NCBI GenBank assembly: GCA_043817715.1
Contig: JBDRGO010000069.1
Location: 1-13,641, forward strand
Source: JAFGBZ01 sp043817715
GTDB taxonomy: Archaea; Iainarchaeota; Iainarchaeia; Iainarchaeales; JAFGBZ01
Direction of reading: 5' to 3'
DNA: 13,641 bases
A program made the position numbers and the translations under genes. Below are positions 1-5,845 of the stretch, piece by piece. Every line of letters begins with the position of its first letter. The first letter of the stretch is position 1. Under the pieces are notes generated by a model. That model was not told where the DNA came from, made no database searches, and saw only the letters and a program-made list of their open reading frames with translations.

Positions 1-1248
1 GGATGGGTTAATGAAATCCGTTCATTTGGAGGAATTAAATTCATTTCTTTAAGGGACCGGAACGGATTAATGCAAATTACTTTGCCAAAAAAAGAAGTAA
101 GTGAAGAATTATTTTCATTAATTGATTCCATTACAAAAGAATCAGTTTTATTAATTGAAGGAAAAACCCAGAAAACAAATCAAATGGATTCAGGTTTTGA
201 AGTGATTCCAGAAAAAATTGAATTGCTTTCAAAAGCAGATGCCCCGATTCCATTGGATATAAGTGGAAAAATCGAATCAGATTTAAGTTCAAGATTTGAC
301 TGGAGATTTATTGATTTAAGAACAAGAAAAAATAATGCAGTATTTAAAATCCGCGGAAAAAGCACAAGAATTTTATTTGATTTTTTTGATTCAAAAGGAT
401 TCACAATAATGCAGACACCAAAAACAACTTCAGCAGGAGTTGAATCAGGAGCAGAATTATTTGAATTAAAGTATTTTGACAGAAAAGGATTTCTTTCACA
501 AAGCCCGCAAATATATAAACAAATGATGGTTGTTGCAGGGTTTGAAAAAGTATTTGAAATCGGGCCTGTATTCAGGGCGGAAAAATCACATACTACTCGT
601 CATTTAACTGAGTTTACTGGAGTGGATTTTGAAATGAGTTTCATTAAATCAGAGCATGATGTCATGGATGTAATTGAAGAAATGATGAAAGATTTAATTG
701 CCAGATTAAAGGATGAATGCAAAAAAGAGCTTGAATTTTTGAAAGTAACTTTAATTGTTCCGAAAAAAATTCCAAGGATTGAAATGAGTGAAGCAAAAAA
801 ATTGCTGAAAGAAAAAGGAAAAATTCTTGAAAAGGATGATGATTTGGATGCAGAAGCAGAAAAATTATTGGGTGAAATAATCAAGGAAAAATTCAAGGAA
901 GAATTTGTTTTTGTAATTAATTATCCCTGGAGCGTCCGCCCGTTTTACCACATGAAGCCGGAAAATGATGCAAATGGAACTAATTCATTTGATTTGATTT
1001 GGAATGGAGTGGAAATCGCTACTGGAGCACAAAGAGAACACAGATATGAAATATTAAAAAAACAAGGAAAAGAAAAAGGCGTTGATTTGGATAAAATGAA
1101 GGATTATGCATCCATTTTCAAGTATGGCTGCCCTCCGCATGGAGGAGTTGGATTAGGTTTGGACAGGATAATCCAGAGAATGCTTAAAATTGAAAACATT
1201 AAAGAGGCATTAATGCTTCCAAGGGACCCGGAAAGGTTAACGCCGTGA
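1..1248 (+). CDS. aspS: Aspartyl-tRNA synthetase, archaeal type (5' end outside window)
   Basis: Charges tRNA with aspartate in the cytoplasm. The reading frame is open from base 1 (GWVNEIRSFGG...), so the gene enters from the left and an internal ATG at 70 is not the start. The first ~100 residues seen are the OB-fold anticodon-binding domain. The class IIb catalytic core follows: the aspartate-pocket sequence QSPQIYKQ (bases 502-525), motif 2 FRAEKSHTTRHLTEF, and motif 3 GLGLDR followed by the C-terminal LPRDPERLTP. The 415 visible codons compare with about 430-440 for archaeal AspRS, so only some 20 residues are missing. Archaeal AspRS may be discriminating or may also charge tRNA-Asn. An AsnRS gene 2.3 kb away argues for a discriminating enzyme, but this is inference. 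T-run terminators follow the TGA stop. Confidence 0.95.
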   Translation, partial: GWVNEIRSFGGIKFISLRDRNGLMQITLPKKEVSEELFSLIDSITKESVLLIEGKTQKTNQMDSGFEVIPEKIELLSKADAPIPLDISGKIESDLSSRFDWRFIDLRTRKNNAVFKIRGKSTRILFDFFDSKGFTIMQTPKTTSAGVESGAELFELKYFDRKGFLSQSPQIYKQMMVVAGFEKVFEIGPVFRAEKSHTTRHLTEFTGVDFEMSFIKSEHDVMDVIEEMMKDLIARLKDECKKELEFLKVTLIVPKKIPRIEMSEAKKLLKEKGKILEKDDDLDAEAEKLLGEIIKEKFKEEFVFVINYPWSVRPFYHMKPENDANGTNSFDLIWNGVEIATGAQREHRYEILKKQGKEKGVDLDKMKDYASIFKYGCPPHGGVGLGLDRIIQRMLKIENIKEALMLPRDPERLTP

Positions 1249-1252
1249 ATTA

Positions 1253-1298
1253 AATTTTTAATTATTTTTTTTATAGTTGAATTTTTAATTATTTTTTT
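1253..1298 (+). terminator. Tandem T-run terminator after aspS
   Basis: The 19-base unit AATTTTTAATTATTTTTTT occurs twice, at 1253-1271 and 1280-1298, starting 5 bases after the aspS stop. Archaeal RNA polymerase terminates at U-runs with little need for a hairpin, so the two T-runs (T8 and T7) probably form a double terminator. The region lies between convergent aspS and the Lrp-family gene. Confidence 0.6.
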
Positions 1299-1319
1299 CG
1301 TGAATTAATTGTTTAATTT

Positions 1320-1781
1320 TTAATCAATTTTGATTTCTTCTAGTACTGTAAATGTATTCGTTTTATCTACTCCGGGTATTTCCCTGATTTTGTCAAGAAT
1401 TAATTTATTTAATTCTTTAATGTTTTTTACTCTTACTTTAATTATTATGTCTGTTTCTCCTGTAACAATGTCAATTAATTCAATTCCGGAAAATTTTGAT
1501 AATTCTTTGCAGATTTTTTTTTGGGAAACTTTTTCTCCTGAAGTAAAAGAACTGAAAGCAGTAATTAAAACATAAGCGCTTAACTCCAAACCCATTTTTT
1601 CAGGATCCAGTTTAATTGTTGTTTTTTCAATTACTCCTTTTTCTTTAAGTGATTTAATCCTGTGATGCACAGTAGTAATTGGAATTTTTGTCTTATTTGC
1701 AATCTGCCTGACAGAACGCGAAGCATCCTGCTTCAGGCATTCAATTATTTCCAAATCCTTTGAATCAATCTTTAAATCCAT
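1320..1781 (-). CDS. Lrp/AsnC-family transcriptional regulator
   Basis: A 153-residue DNA-binding regulator of normal length for the feast/famine (Lrp/AsnC) family, whose members form dimers and higher oligomers and sense amino acids. Residues 1-60 form the N-terminal helix-turn-helix (DLEIIECLKQDASRSVRQIA, recognition helix near ITTVHHRIKSL). Residues 68-150 are the alpha/beta RAM effector domain, with the family's ligand-site element VTGETDII at 107-114. The start is the ATG at 1779-1781, about 12 bases from the predicted transcript start. It is divergent from the tRNA-Asn and asparagine synthetase genes, with 150 bp between, and convergent with aspS. In E. coli the related AsnC gene is divergent from asnA and activates it, so asparagine is a reasonable guess for the effector here. 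A palindrome at its own promoter suggests autoregulation. Confidence 0.92.
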   Translation of the reverse strand: MDLKIDSKDLEIIECLKQDASRSVRQIANKTKIPITTVHHRIKSLKEKGVIEKTTIKLDPEKMGLELSAYVLITAFSSFTSGEKVSQKKICKELSKFSGIELIDIVTGETDIIIKVRVKNIKELNKLILDKIREIPGVDKTNTFTVLEEIKID

Positions 1782-1796
1782 AATATAAACCCTAAT

Positions 1797-1810
1797 GGAA
1801 CAAGTGTTCC
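1797..1810. promoter_or_regulatory. Palindromic operator candidate upstream of the Lrp-family gene
   Basis: GGAACA-AG-TGTTCC is a perfect 14-bp inverted repeat (6-bp arms, 2-bp centre). It lies between the minus-strand TATA box and the start codon of the regulator. I did not see a second copy elsewhere in the window. Its size and placement fit a site where an Lrp-family dimer would block its own promoter. Confidence 0.55.
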
Positions 1811-1824
1811 AAAATATATTTAAA
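1811..1824 (-). promoter_or_regulatory. TATA box of the Lrp-family gene
   Basis: On the minus strand this reads TTTAAATATATTTT, an archaeal TATA element. A start about 25 bases downstream would fall near 1793, leaving a leader of about 12 bases before the ATG at 1781. The palindrome 1797-1810 lies between the two. Confidence 0.55.
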
Positions 1825-1867
1825 TTAATGCATTTTTTGAATTTAATTCAATTTATTTGAAACAAGC

Positions 1868-1878
1868 TTTTTATACTT
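1868..1878 (+). promoter_or_regulatory. TATA box for tRNA-Asn / asparagine synthetase transcript
   Basis: TTTTTATACTT, centred near 1873, predicts a transcript start at about 1898-1901, just before the leader hairpin and about 33 bases before the mature tRNA 5' end. The 8-mer AACAAGCT lies just upstream (1861-1868) and recurs at 1911-1918. Confidence 0.6.
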
Positions 1879-1902
1879 CCCTTGCTGCATTTTGTTATTC
1901 TG

Positions 1903-1927
1903 TGCCCTGCAACAAGCTGGCGGGGCA
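1903..1927 (+). other. GC-rich leader hairpin upstream of tRNA-Asn
   Basis: TGCCCTGC (1903-1910) pairs with GCGGGGCA (1920-1927) as an 8-bp stem with one U-G pair and the 9-base loop AACAAGCTG. The stem is far more GC-rich than its surroundings. GGGCA at 1923-1927 can instead pair with TGCCC at 1932-1936, which contains the first four acceptor bases of the tRNA. The leader must be removed to give mature tRNA. Confidence 0.55.
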
Positions 1928-1932
1928 GTTAT

Positions 1933-2006
1933 GCCCAGGTAGCTCAGTTGGTTAGAGCGTCCGGCTGTTAACCGGAAGGCCACAGGTTCAAATCCTTTTC
2001 TGGGCG
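1933..2006 (+). tRNA. tRNA-Asn (GTT)
   Basis: Full 74-base cloverleaf. The acceptor stem is GCCCAGG/TCTGGGC with a closing G-U pair. The D stem is GCTC/GAGC and the anticodon stem TCCGG/CCGGA. The anticodon loop CTGTTAA carries GTT at 1967-1969, which reads Asn codons. The T loop is TTCAAAT, the discriminator is G2006, and no CCA is encoded. The T stem ACAGG/CCTTT has a C-U mismatch at its second pair (1983 with 1997). No intron is seen. It lies 20 bases before the asparagine synthetase ATG and probably shares its transcript, because T5 at 2007-2011 is the only terminator-like sequence between them. Confidence 0.96.
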
Positions 2007-2026
2007 TTTTTGTGAGAGTGATTTGA

Positions 2027-2947
2027 ATGGATAGATTAATTGAAAAAATGAAATCAGAGGAAACTCAAAAAATTTTAAGGGTGCAAAGTGTTTTGCTTAA
2101 ATCGATTTCAGATTTCCTTCATGAAAAAAAATTACTGCAGGTAATGCCTGTAATTTTGTCGCCTGAAACTGATCCATTAAGCCATTCTGTTTTTGATGCC
2201 TCAATTGATTATTACGGGCAGAAACTTCAGTTAACTAAATCAATGATTTTGCATAAATTTCTGTATGTTTCAAGCCCTTTTATTTCAGGGGTTTATTGTT
2301 TTTCTCCAAACGTTAGACTGGAAAAAAAACATTGTGCAGGAACAGGAAGGCATTTGATTGAATTCACTCAAATTGATATTGAGTTCAAGGAAAAATCAAA
2401 ACATGAATTCATGGATTTTTTTGAAGATTTAGTTATTCATGTTTTAAGTGAAGCAAAATCCAAATGTGAAAAAGAACTGGATTTTTTTGGAAGGGAATTA
2501 GTGATTCCGAAAAAACCATTCAAGGTTTTTGAATCAAAGGAATTAGAAAAAAAATATGGAAAGGATTTTGAAGAAATTATTTCAAGAAAATTAAAGGAGC
2601 CTTTCTGGATTCTGGACCATAAAAGGGAATTTTATGATAAAGAAGATAAGGAAAAAAAGGATTATTACCACAACTATGATTTGGTCTGGCCTGAAGGCTT
2701 TGGAGAAGCATTGTCCGGCGGGGAAAGGGAATTTGAATTAACTGAAATCAAAAGAAAGCTTGCTGAAAGAGGCAGTTCAACAAAGCATTTCAAAACTTAT
2801 GCTTCTCTTGCAGAAAAAGGCTTGATTAAACCAAGTGCTGGAGGAGGAATGGGAATTGAAAGAGCTCTGCGTTTTATTACTGGAAAAAAATGCATTTCAG
2901 AAGTCACTTTCTTTCCAAGGCTTGCAGGAGAAAAAATAGTGATTTAA
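2027..2947 (+). CDS. asnA: Archaeal asparagine synthetase A (AsnRS-derived, no anticodon domain)
   Basis: A 306-residue class II synthetase-like enzyme expected to make asparagine from aspartate, ammonia and ATP. It contains only the catalytic core. There is no N-terminal OB-fold, so it should not bind the tRNA anticodon. Motif 2 is at residues 92-120 (FSPNVRLE, then RHLIEFTQIDIEF) and motif 3 at 272-279 (GGGMGIER). Length and architecture match the archaeal asparagine synthetase related to AsnRS known from Pyrococcus. The start is the ATG at 2027, with GAGTGA about 5 bases upstream. It begins 20 bases after tRNA-Asn and is followed 23 bases later by peptide deformylase and then asnS, so the three protein genes look like an operon. 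The alternative, a truncated AsnRS paralogue of other function, cannot be excluded by eye. Confidence 0.88.
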   Translation: MDRLIEKMKSEETQKILRVQSVLLKSISDFLHEKKLLQVMPVILSPETDPLSHSVFDASIDYYGQKLQLTKSMILHKFLYVSSPFISGVYCFSPNVRLEKKHCAGTGRHLIEFTQIDIEFKEKSKHEFMDFFEDLVIHVLSEAKSKCEKELDFFGRELVIPKKPFKVFESKELEKKYGKDFEEIISRKLKEPFWILDHKREFYDKEDKEKKDYYHNYDLVWPEGFGEALSGGEREFELTEIKRKLAERGSSTKHFKTYASLAEKGLIKPSAGGGMGIERALRFITGKKCISEVTFFPRLAGEKIVI

Positions 2948-2970
2948 ATGTTTTATAAGAGGTTTTTTTA

Positions 2971-3489
2971 ATGACTGTAAAAGAAATTCTTTTATTAGGG
3001 GATGAATTTCTGAGAAAAAAATCACGCAAGGTTTTTCTTTCAGAAATTAATGCAGAAGAAATAAATGATTTAAGGGATACTTTAATTGATTTCACAGAAA
3101 AAAATGGTTTAGGGCGCGGAATTGCTGCTCCGCAAATTGGTTTGCTGAAAAGAATGATTTATATTATTTCAGACGAATTTGAGGGAATATTGATTAATCC
3201 TGAAATAACTTTAAAATCAAATGAAATTTTTTTTGTTTGGGACTCCTGCTTTAGTTTGAAGGCAGAAATTTTTTGTAGGGTTAAAAGAAACAAAAAAATC
3301 ACGGTTTCTTTTTTTGATGAAAAAGGAAAGCAGAAATCAATTAATGCAGAAGATTCTTTTTCAGAATTATTGCAGCATGAAATTGACCATTTGGATGGCA
3401 TAATGTGCACCGACAGAATTGAAAGCGCAAAGGATTTGATTTTAAGGGAAGAATGGGAAAAAAGAGGAAAACCATTCCTTGCAGGTTAA
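2971..3489 (+). CDS. def: Peptide deformylase
   Basis: A 172-residue protein with all three signature motifs of peptide deformylase, the metalloenzyme that removes the formyl group from N-terminal formyl-methionine. Motif 1 is GRGIAAPQ (residues 48-55, consensus GxGxAAPQ). Motif 2 is DSCFS (91-95), keeping the metal-binding Cys93, with DS for the usual EG and F for L. Motif 3 is HEIDHLDG (136-143), giving metal ligands His136 and His140 and catalytic Glu137. Length and spacing are close to the E. coli enzyme (Cys90, His132, Glu133, His136). Start ATG 2971 has AGAGGT 7 bases upstream. It sits between asnA and asnS on the same strand. Archaea normally start translation with unformylated methionine, so a complete deformylase is unexpected; it may act on another formylated substrate or be a bacterial acquisition. 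Confidence 0.92.
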   Translation: MTVKEILLLGDEFLRKKSRKVFLSEINAEEINDLRDTLIDFTEKNGLGRGIAAPQIGLLKRMIYIISDEFEGILINPEITLKSNEIFFVWDSCFSLKAEIFCRVKRNKKITVSFFDEKGKQKSINAEDSFSELLQHEIDHLDGIMCTDRIESAKDLILREEWEKRGKPFLAG

Positions 3490-3539
3490 AGTTTGTTTTT
3501 TTAATTGTTTTCATTGAAATTGTTTTAAGAGTGAATGAT

Positions 3540-4844
3540 ATGGATTATGATTCAGGCAAATACCAGCAGGTAAAAGATGTCCTTGAAAAAAAGAAAGGAA
3601 AATTTCTTTTGCGCGGATGGATTAAAAGAAAACGTGATTTAAAAGGAAATATTTTTCTTGTTTTACGTGATGGTTCAGGAGAAGTGCAATGCATTTTAGA
3701 AAAAGATAAAACAAAAGGAATTGATGATGCAGTAAAGGCATTGGTTGAATCAACTGTAATTGTTTCTGGGGAAGCAAAAAAAGATGAACGTGCTCCTGAA
3801 GGAGTTGAATTAATTGTTTCAAATTTTGAAGTAATTGCTTTTTCTGAGGAATTTCCAATTGGAAGAGATTTAAGCGAATCATTTTTAATGGATGTAAGGC
3901 ATTTATGGCTTAGAAGCAAAAAATTATCAACTGCATTAAAGGTTAATGCATCTCTTTTCAAATCATTCCGTGAATTCATGGAATTGAAGGGATACACTGA
4001 AGTGCAGGGACCAGAATTTGTTTCCGGAGCAGTGGAAGGAGGTTCAACTTTATTTGAAGTTCCTTATTTTGGAAAAAAAGTTTATCTTTCTCAGTCAAAT
4101 CAATTTTATTTAGAAACCTTTCTTACTGGATTTGAAAGAGTTTATTCAATTATGCCTTCTTTTAGAGCAGAAAAATCAAGAACAAGAAGACATCTTACCG
4201 AGTTCTGGCATGCTGAAGCCGAAGCAAGCTGGATGCAGTTGCCTGAATTAATGAAATTTGAACAGGATATGATTCAGTTTTTTGCTAAATCAATTGCAGA
4301 ACAACATCCAAAAGAATTGAAGTATTTTGGAAGAGATCCAAAAGAATTAATGCATGTAGCTGAAACTAAATTTGAAAGATATAGTTATGATGAAGTATTG
4401 CAAATGGCTCAAAAAAAATTCAAGAATCTTGAATGGGGAAATGATTTAGGCGAAAAAGAAGAGCGTGAAATTACTAAGGATTTCAAGGTTCCAATAATTG
4501 TCCATCATTATCCAGGAAAATTAAAACCATTTTATCATAGACCAAATCCAGAAGATGAAGGAAAAACAGTTTTATGCACTGATGTTTTAGCTCCAGAAGG
4601 TTATGGGGAAATAATTGGTGGCGGAGAAAGATGCTGGGAATTAAAAGAAATTCTTGAAAGAATGAAAGCAGAAAAAATTGATCCAAAACCATATCAATGG
4701 TATGTTGATTTAAGAAAATATTCTGCTCACCCGCATTCAGGATTTGGCTTGGGTTTGTCAAGAACCCTAACATGGCTATGCAACTTAGAACATATTAGAG
4801 ATGTAATTCCTTATCCAAGAACAATGAATCGATATTACCCCTAG
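3540..4844 (+). CDS. asnS: Asparaginyl-tRNA synthetase
   Basis: Charges tRNA-Asn with asparagine. Class IIb enzyme of 434 residues from the ATG at 3540, the normal length for archaeal AsnRS. The frame stays open back to 3453, but that would overlap def and add a hydrophobic, unrelated segment. GAGTGA just before 3540 supports the ATG; GTG 3531 is an alternative. Residues ~20-100 form the OB-fold anticodon domain (FLLRGWIKRKRD). AsnRS-type signatures follow: DVRHLWLRSKK, YLSQSNQFYLE, motif 2 FRAEKSRTRRHLTEFWHAEAE (from residue 208), IIGGGERCWE, and motif 3 GFGLGLSR (401-408). Motif 3 has Ser407 where class IIb enzymes normally have Glu or Asp before the conserved Arg. The TAG stop is the first three bases of a terminator-like hairpin. 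asnS is last in the tRNA-Asn/asnA/def unit. Confidence 0.94.
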   Translation: MDYDSGKYQQVKDVLEKKKGKFLLRGWIKRKRDLKGNIFLVLRDGSGEVQCILEKDKTKGIDDAVKALVESTVIVSGEAKKDERAPEGVELIVSNFEVIAFSEEFPIGRDLSESFLMDVRHLWLRSKKLSTALKVNASLFKSFREFMELKGYTEVQGPEFVSGAVEGGSTLFEVPYFGKKVYLSQSNQFYLETFLTGFERVYSIMPSFRAEKSRTRRHLTEFWHAEAEASWMQLPELMKFEQDMIQFFAKSIAEQHPKELKYFGRDPKELMHVAETKFERYSYDEVLQMAQKKFKNLEWGNDLGEKEEREITKDFKVPIIVHHYPGKLKPFYHRPNPEDEGKTVLCTDVLAPEGYGEIIGGGERCWELKEILERMKAEKIDPKPYQWYVDLRKYSAHPHSGFGLGLSRTLTWLCNLEHIRDVIPYPRTMNRYYP

Positions 4845-4870
4845 CTTTTCTTTTAGAAAAAGAAAAGCTA
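4842..4870 (+). terminator. Hairpin containing the asnS stop codon
   Basis: A perfect 13-bp stem, TAGCTTTTCTTTT with AAAAGAAAAGCTA, with a 3-base AGA loop. The stop codon of asnS is its first three bases. The arms are A/T homopurine/homopyrimidine. No long T-run follows directly, so it may protect the mRNA 3' end rather than terminate transcription. Confidence 0.5.
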
Positions 4871-4888
4871 AGTTCGCAAAAGAAAAAG

Positions 4889-4909
4889 CAATTCTGCTTT
4901 GCAGAATTG
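4889..4909. terminator. Second intergenic hairpin after asnS
   Basis: CAATTCTGC (4889-4897) pairs perfectly with GCAGAATTG (4901-4909) around a TTT loop, 18 bases after the first hairpin. It lies between convergent genes and can form in either transcript. Confidence 0.45.
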
Positions 4910-4949
4910 AAAAACAATAACTAAATTTCTTTTAAAAATAAAAAAAAGA

Positions 4950-4973
4950 ATTAAAGGCTTTTATGCCTTTAAT
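4950..4973 (-). terminator. Terminator of the minus-strand membrane gene
   Basis: ATTAAAGGC and GCCTTTAAT form a 9-bp stem with a 6-base loop that contains part of the gene's own stop codon (4961-4963). On the minus strand it is followed by TTCTTTTTTTTTATTTTT, the classic hairpin plus T-run arrangement. Confidence 0.6.
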
Positions 4974-5683
4974 TTGTTTCCGATTGCATAATTTAAATCA
5001 ATATTTATTTCATTTGATTTAACTATTGCTTCAATTCTTGAAAGAACTGTTGTTACTGCAATGAAACTTAAACTAATTCCTAATGCAAATACAATTCTTT
5101 CAAATGCAACAACTGGAATTAATAAAACCCATTGACTTGCTTCCATTGGTATTGTGTAAAGCCATAAAATGCTTCCAATTGCATGCGCTGTGAATGTTGC
5201 TCCCAAGCTTCTTAAGAAAAGATTTCTTGGAAGAAGCAAAACAATCAGGGGAATCAGCCAGTAAAGTGAATAAAACCATGCCTGGTTTCCAATTGGATGC
5301 AGTATGAATGCAGCCATTGCAATTAATGGAATTGCAAAACTTAAAATTTTTGATGCATTGATTTCTTTGCCTGCGTTTTTTGAAAGAACAAAGAAATAAA
5401 CTGATGCAAAAATCATTGGAAATAATCTTAAAATTCCAATTAAGTCAAATGCTTTTCCTAAAAAAACATAATTAGTGACTTCTGCAAGCAATACTGCTGC
5501 TGCGCCAAAAACTGGCCCTAAAAAAGCCCCTGTCATTGGCCCAAAAAACTGGAATAATGTAAAAAACTGGTTTTCAGCGCCAATTATTGCAGAAAAATTA
5601 ATATTATATCCTATAAAGGAAAGCACTGCAAAAACCAATACAAACAATACTCTTTTGAATGTAAATATTTCATTTAATTTCAA
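4961..5683 (-). CDS. Polytopic membrane protein, possible ECF transporter S component
   Basis: A 240-residue protein with six or seven predicted membrane segments, at about residues 10-30, 42-70, 80-103, 112-130, 137-155, 158-180 and 187-215. The start is TTG at 5681-5683, supported by GAGGT 7 bases upstream. The Gly/Pro/Ala-rich second segment (FFGPMTGAFLGPVFGAAAVL, then AEVTNYVFLG) recalls substrate-binding S components of energy-coupling-factor vitamin/metal importers, which are small six-helix proteins that borrow a shared ATPase module. No ECF ATPase or T component is in the window, and the substrate cannot be told. The resemblance is of pattern and size only. Transcribed alone, convergent with asnS and divergent from the DJ-1 gene. 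Confidence 0.75.
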   Translation of the reverse strand: MKLNEIFTFKRVLFVLVFAVLSFIGYNINFSAIIGAENQFFTLFQFFGPMTGAFLGPVFGAAAVLLAEVTNYVFLGKAFDLIGILRLFPMIFASVYFFVLSKNAGKEINASKILSFAIPLIAMAAFILHPIGNQAWFYSLYWLIPLIVLLLPRNLFLRSLGATFTAHAIGSILWLYTIPMEASQWVLLIPVVAFERIVFALGISLSFIAVTTVLSRIEAIVKSNEINIDLNYAIGNKLKA

Positions 5684-5805
5684 TTATTTCACCTCAAATT
5701 AATAAGAAATTAATAAATACCATAAAGAAAGATAAACTTTAAATAATGAACATTGATTGCTTTAATTAGACTTTATTTAATTGATTTCAACCTATTAAAG
5801 TAGCA

Positions 5806-5813
5806 TTTTAAAT
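5806..5813 (+). promoter_or_regulatory. TATA box of the DJ-1/PfpI gene
   Basis: TTTTAAAT lies 33-40 bases before the ATG at 5846. The predicted start near 5835 leaves a very short leader containing the GGGG ribosome-binding sequence at 5837-5840. Confidence 0.4.
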
Positions 5814-5845
5814 CCTTTTTCTTCTTTGTTTTTGCAGGGGTTCTG

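Noticed and set aside
70..72. ATG 70 as the start of aspS
   Set aside because: The OB-fold sequence is in frame and typical of AspRS from base 1, so the true start lies left of the window.
1903..2006. T-box-like control of asnA by tRNA-Asn
   Set aside because: The leader loop holds an AAC codon, but there is no T-box bulge or antiterminator sequence, and T-boxes are not known in archaea; only the competing hairpins are supported.
3453..3539. N-terminal extension of asnS starting at 3453
   Set aside because: It overlaps def by 37 bases and encodes a hydrophobic stretch absent from AsnRS; ATG 3540 has a ribosome binding site and gives normal length.
4475..4773. Long minus-strand frame inside asnS (4483-4773)
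   Set aside because: It is an antisense shadow of the conserved catalytic domain, with no independent motif or start signals.
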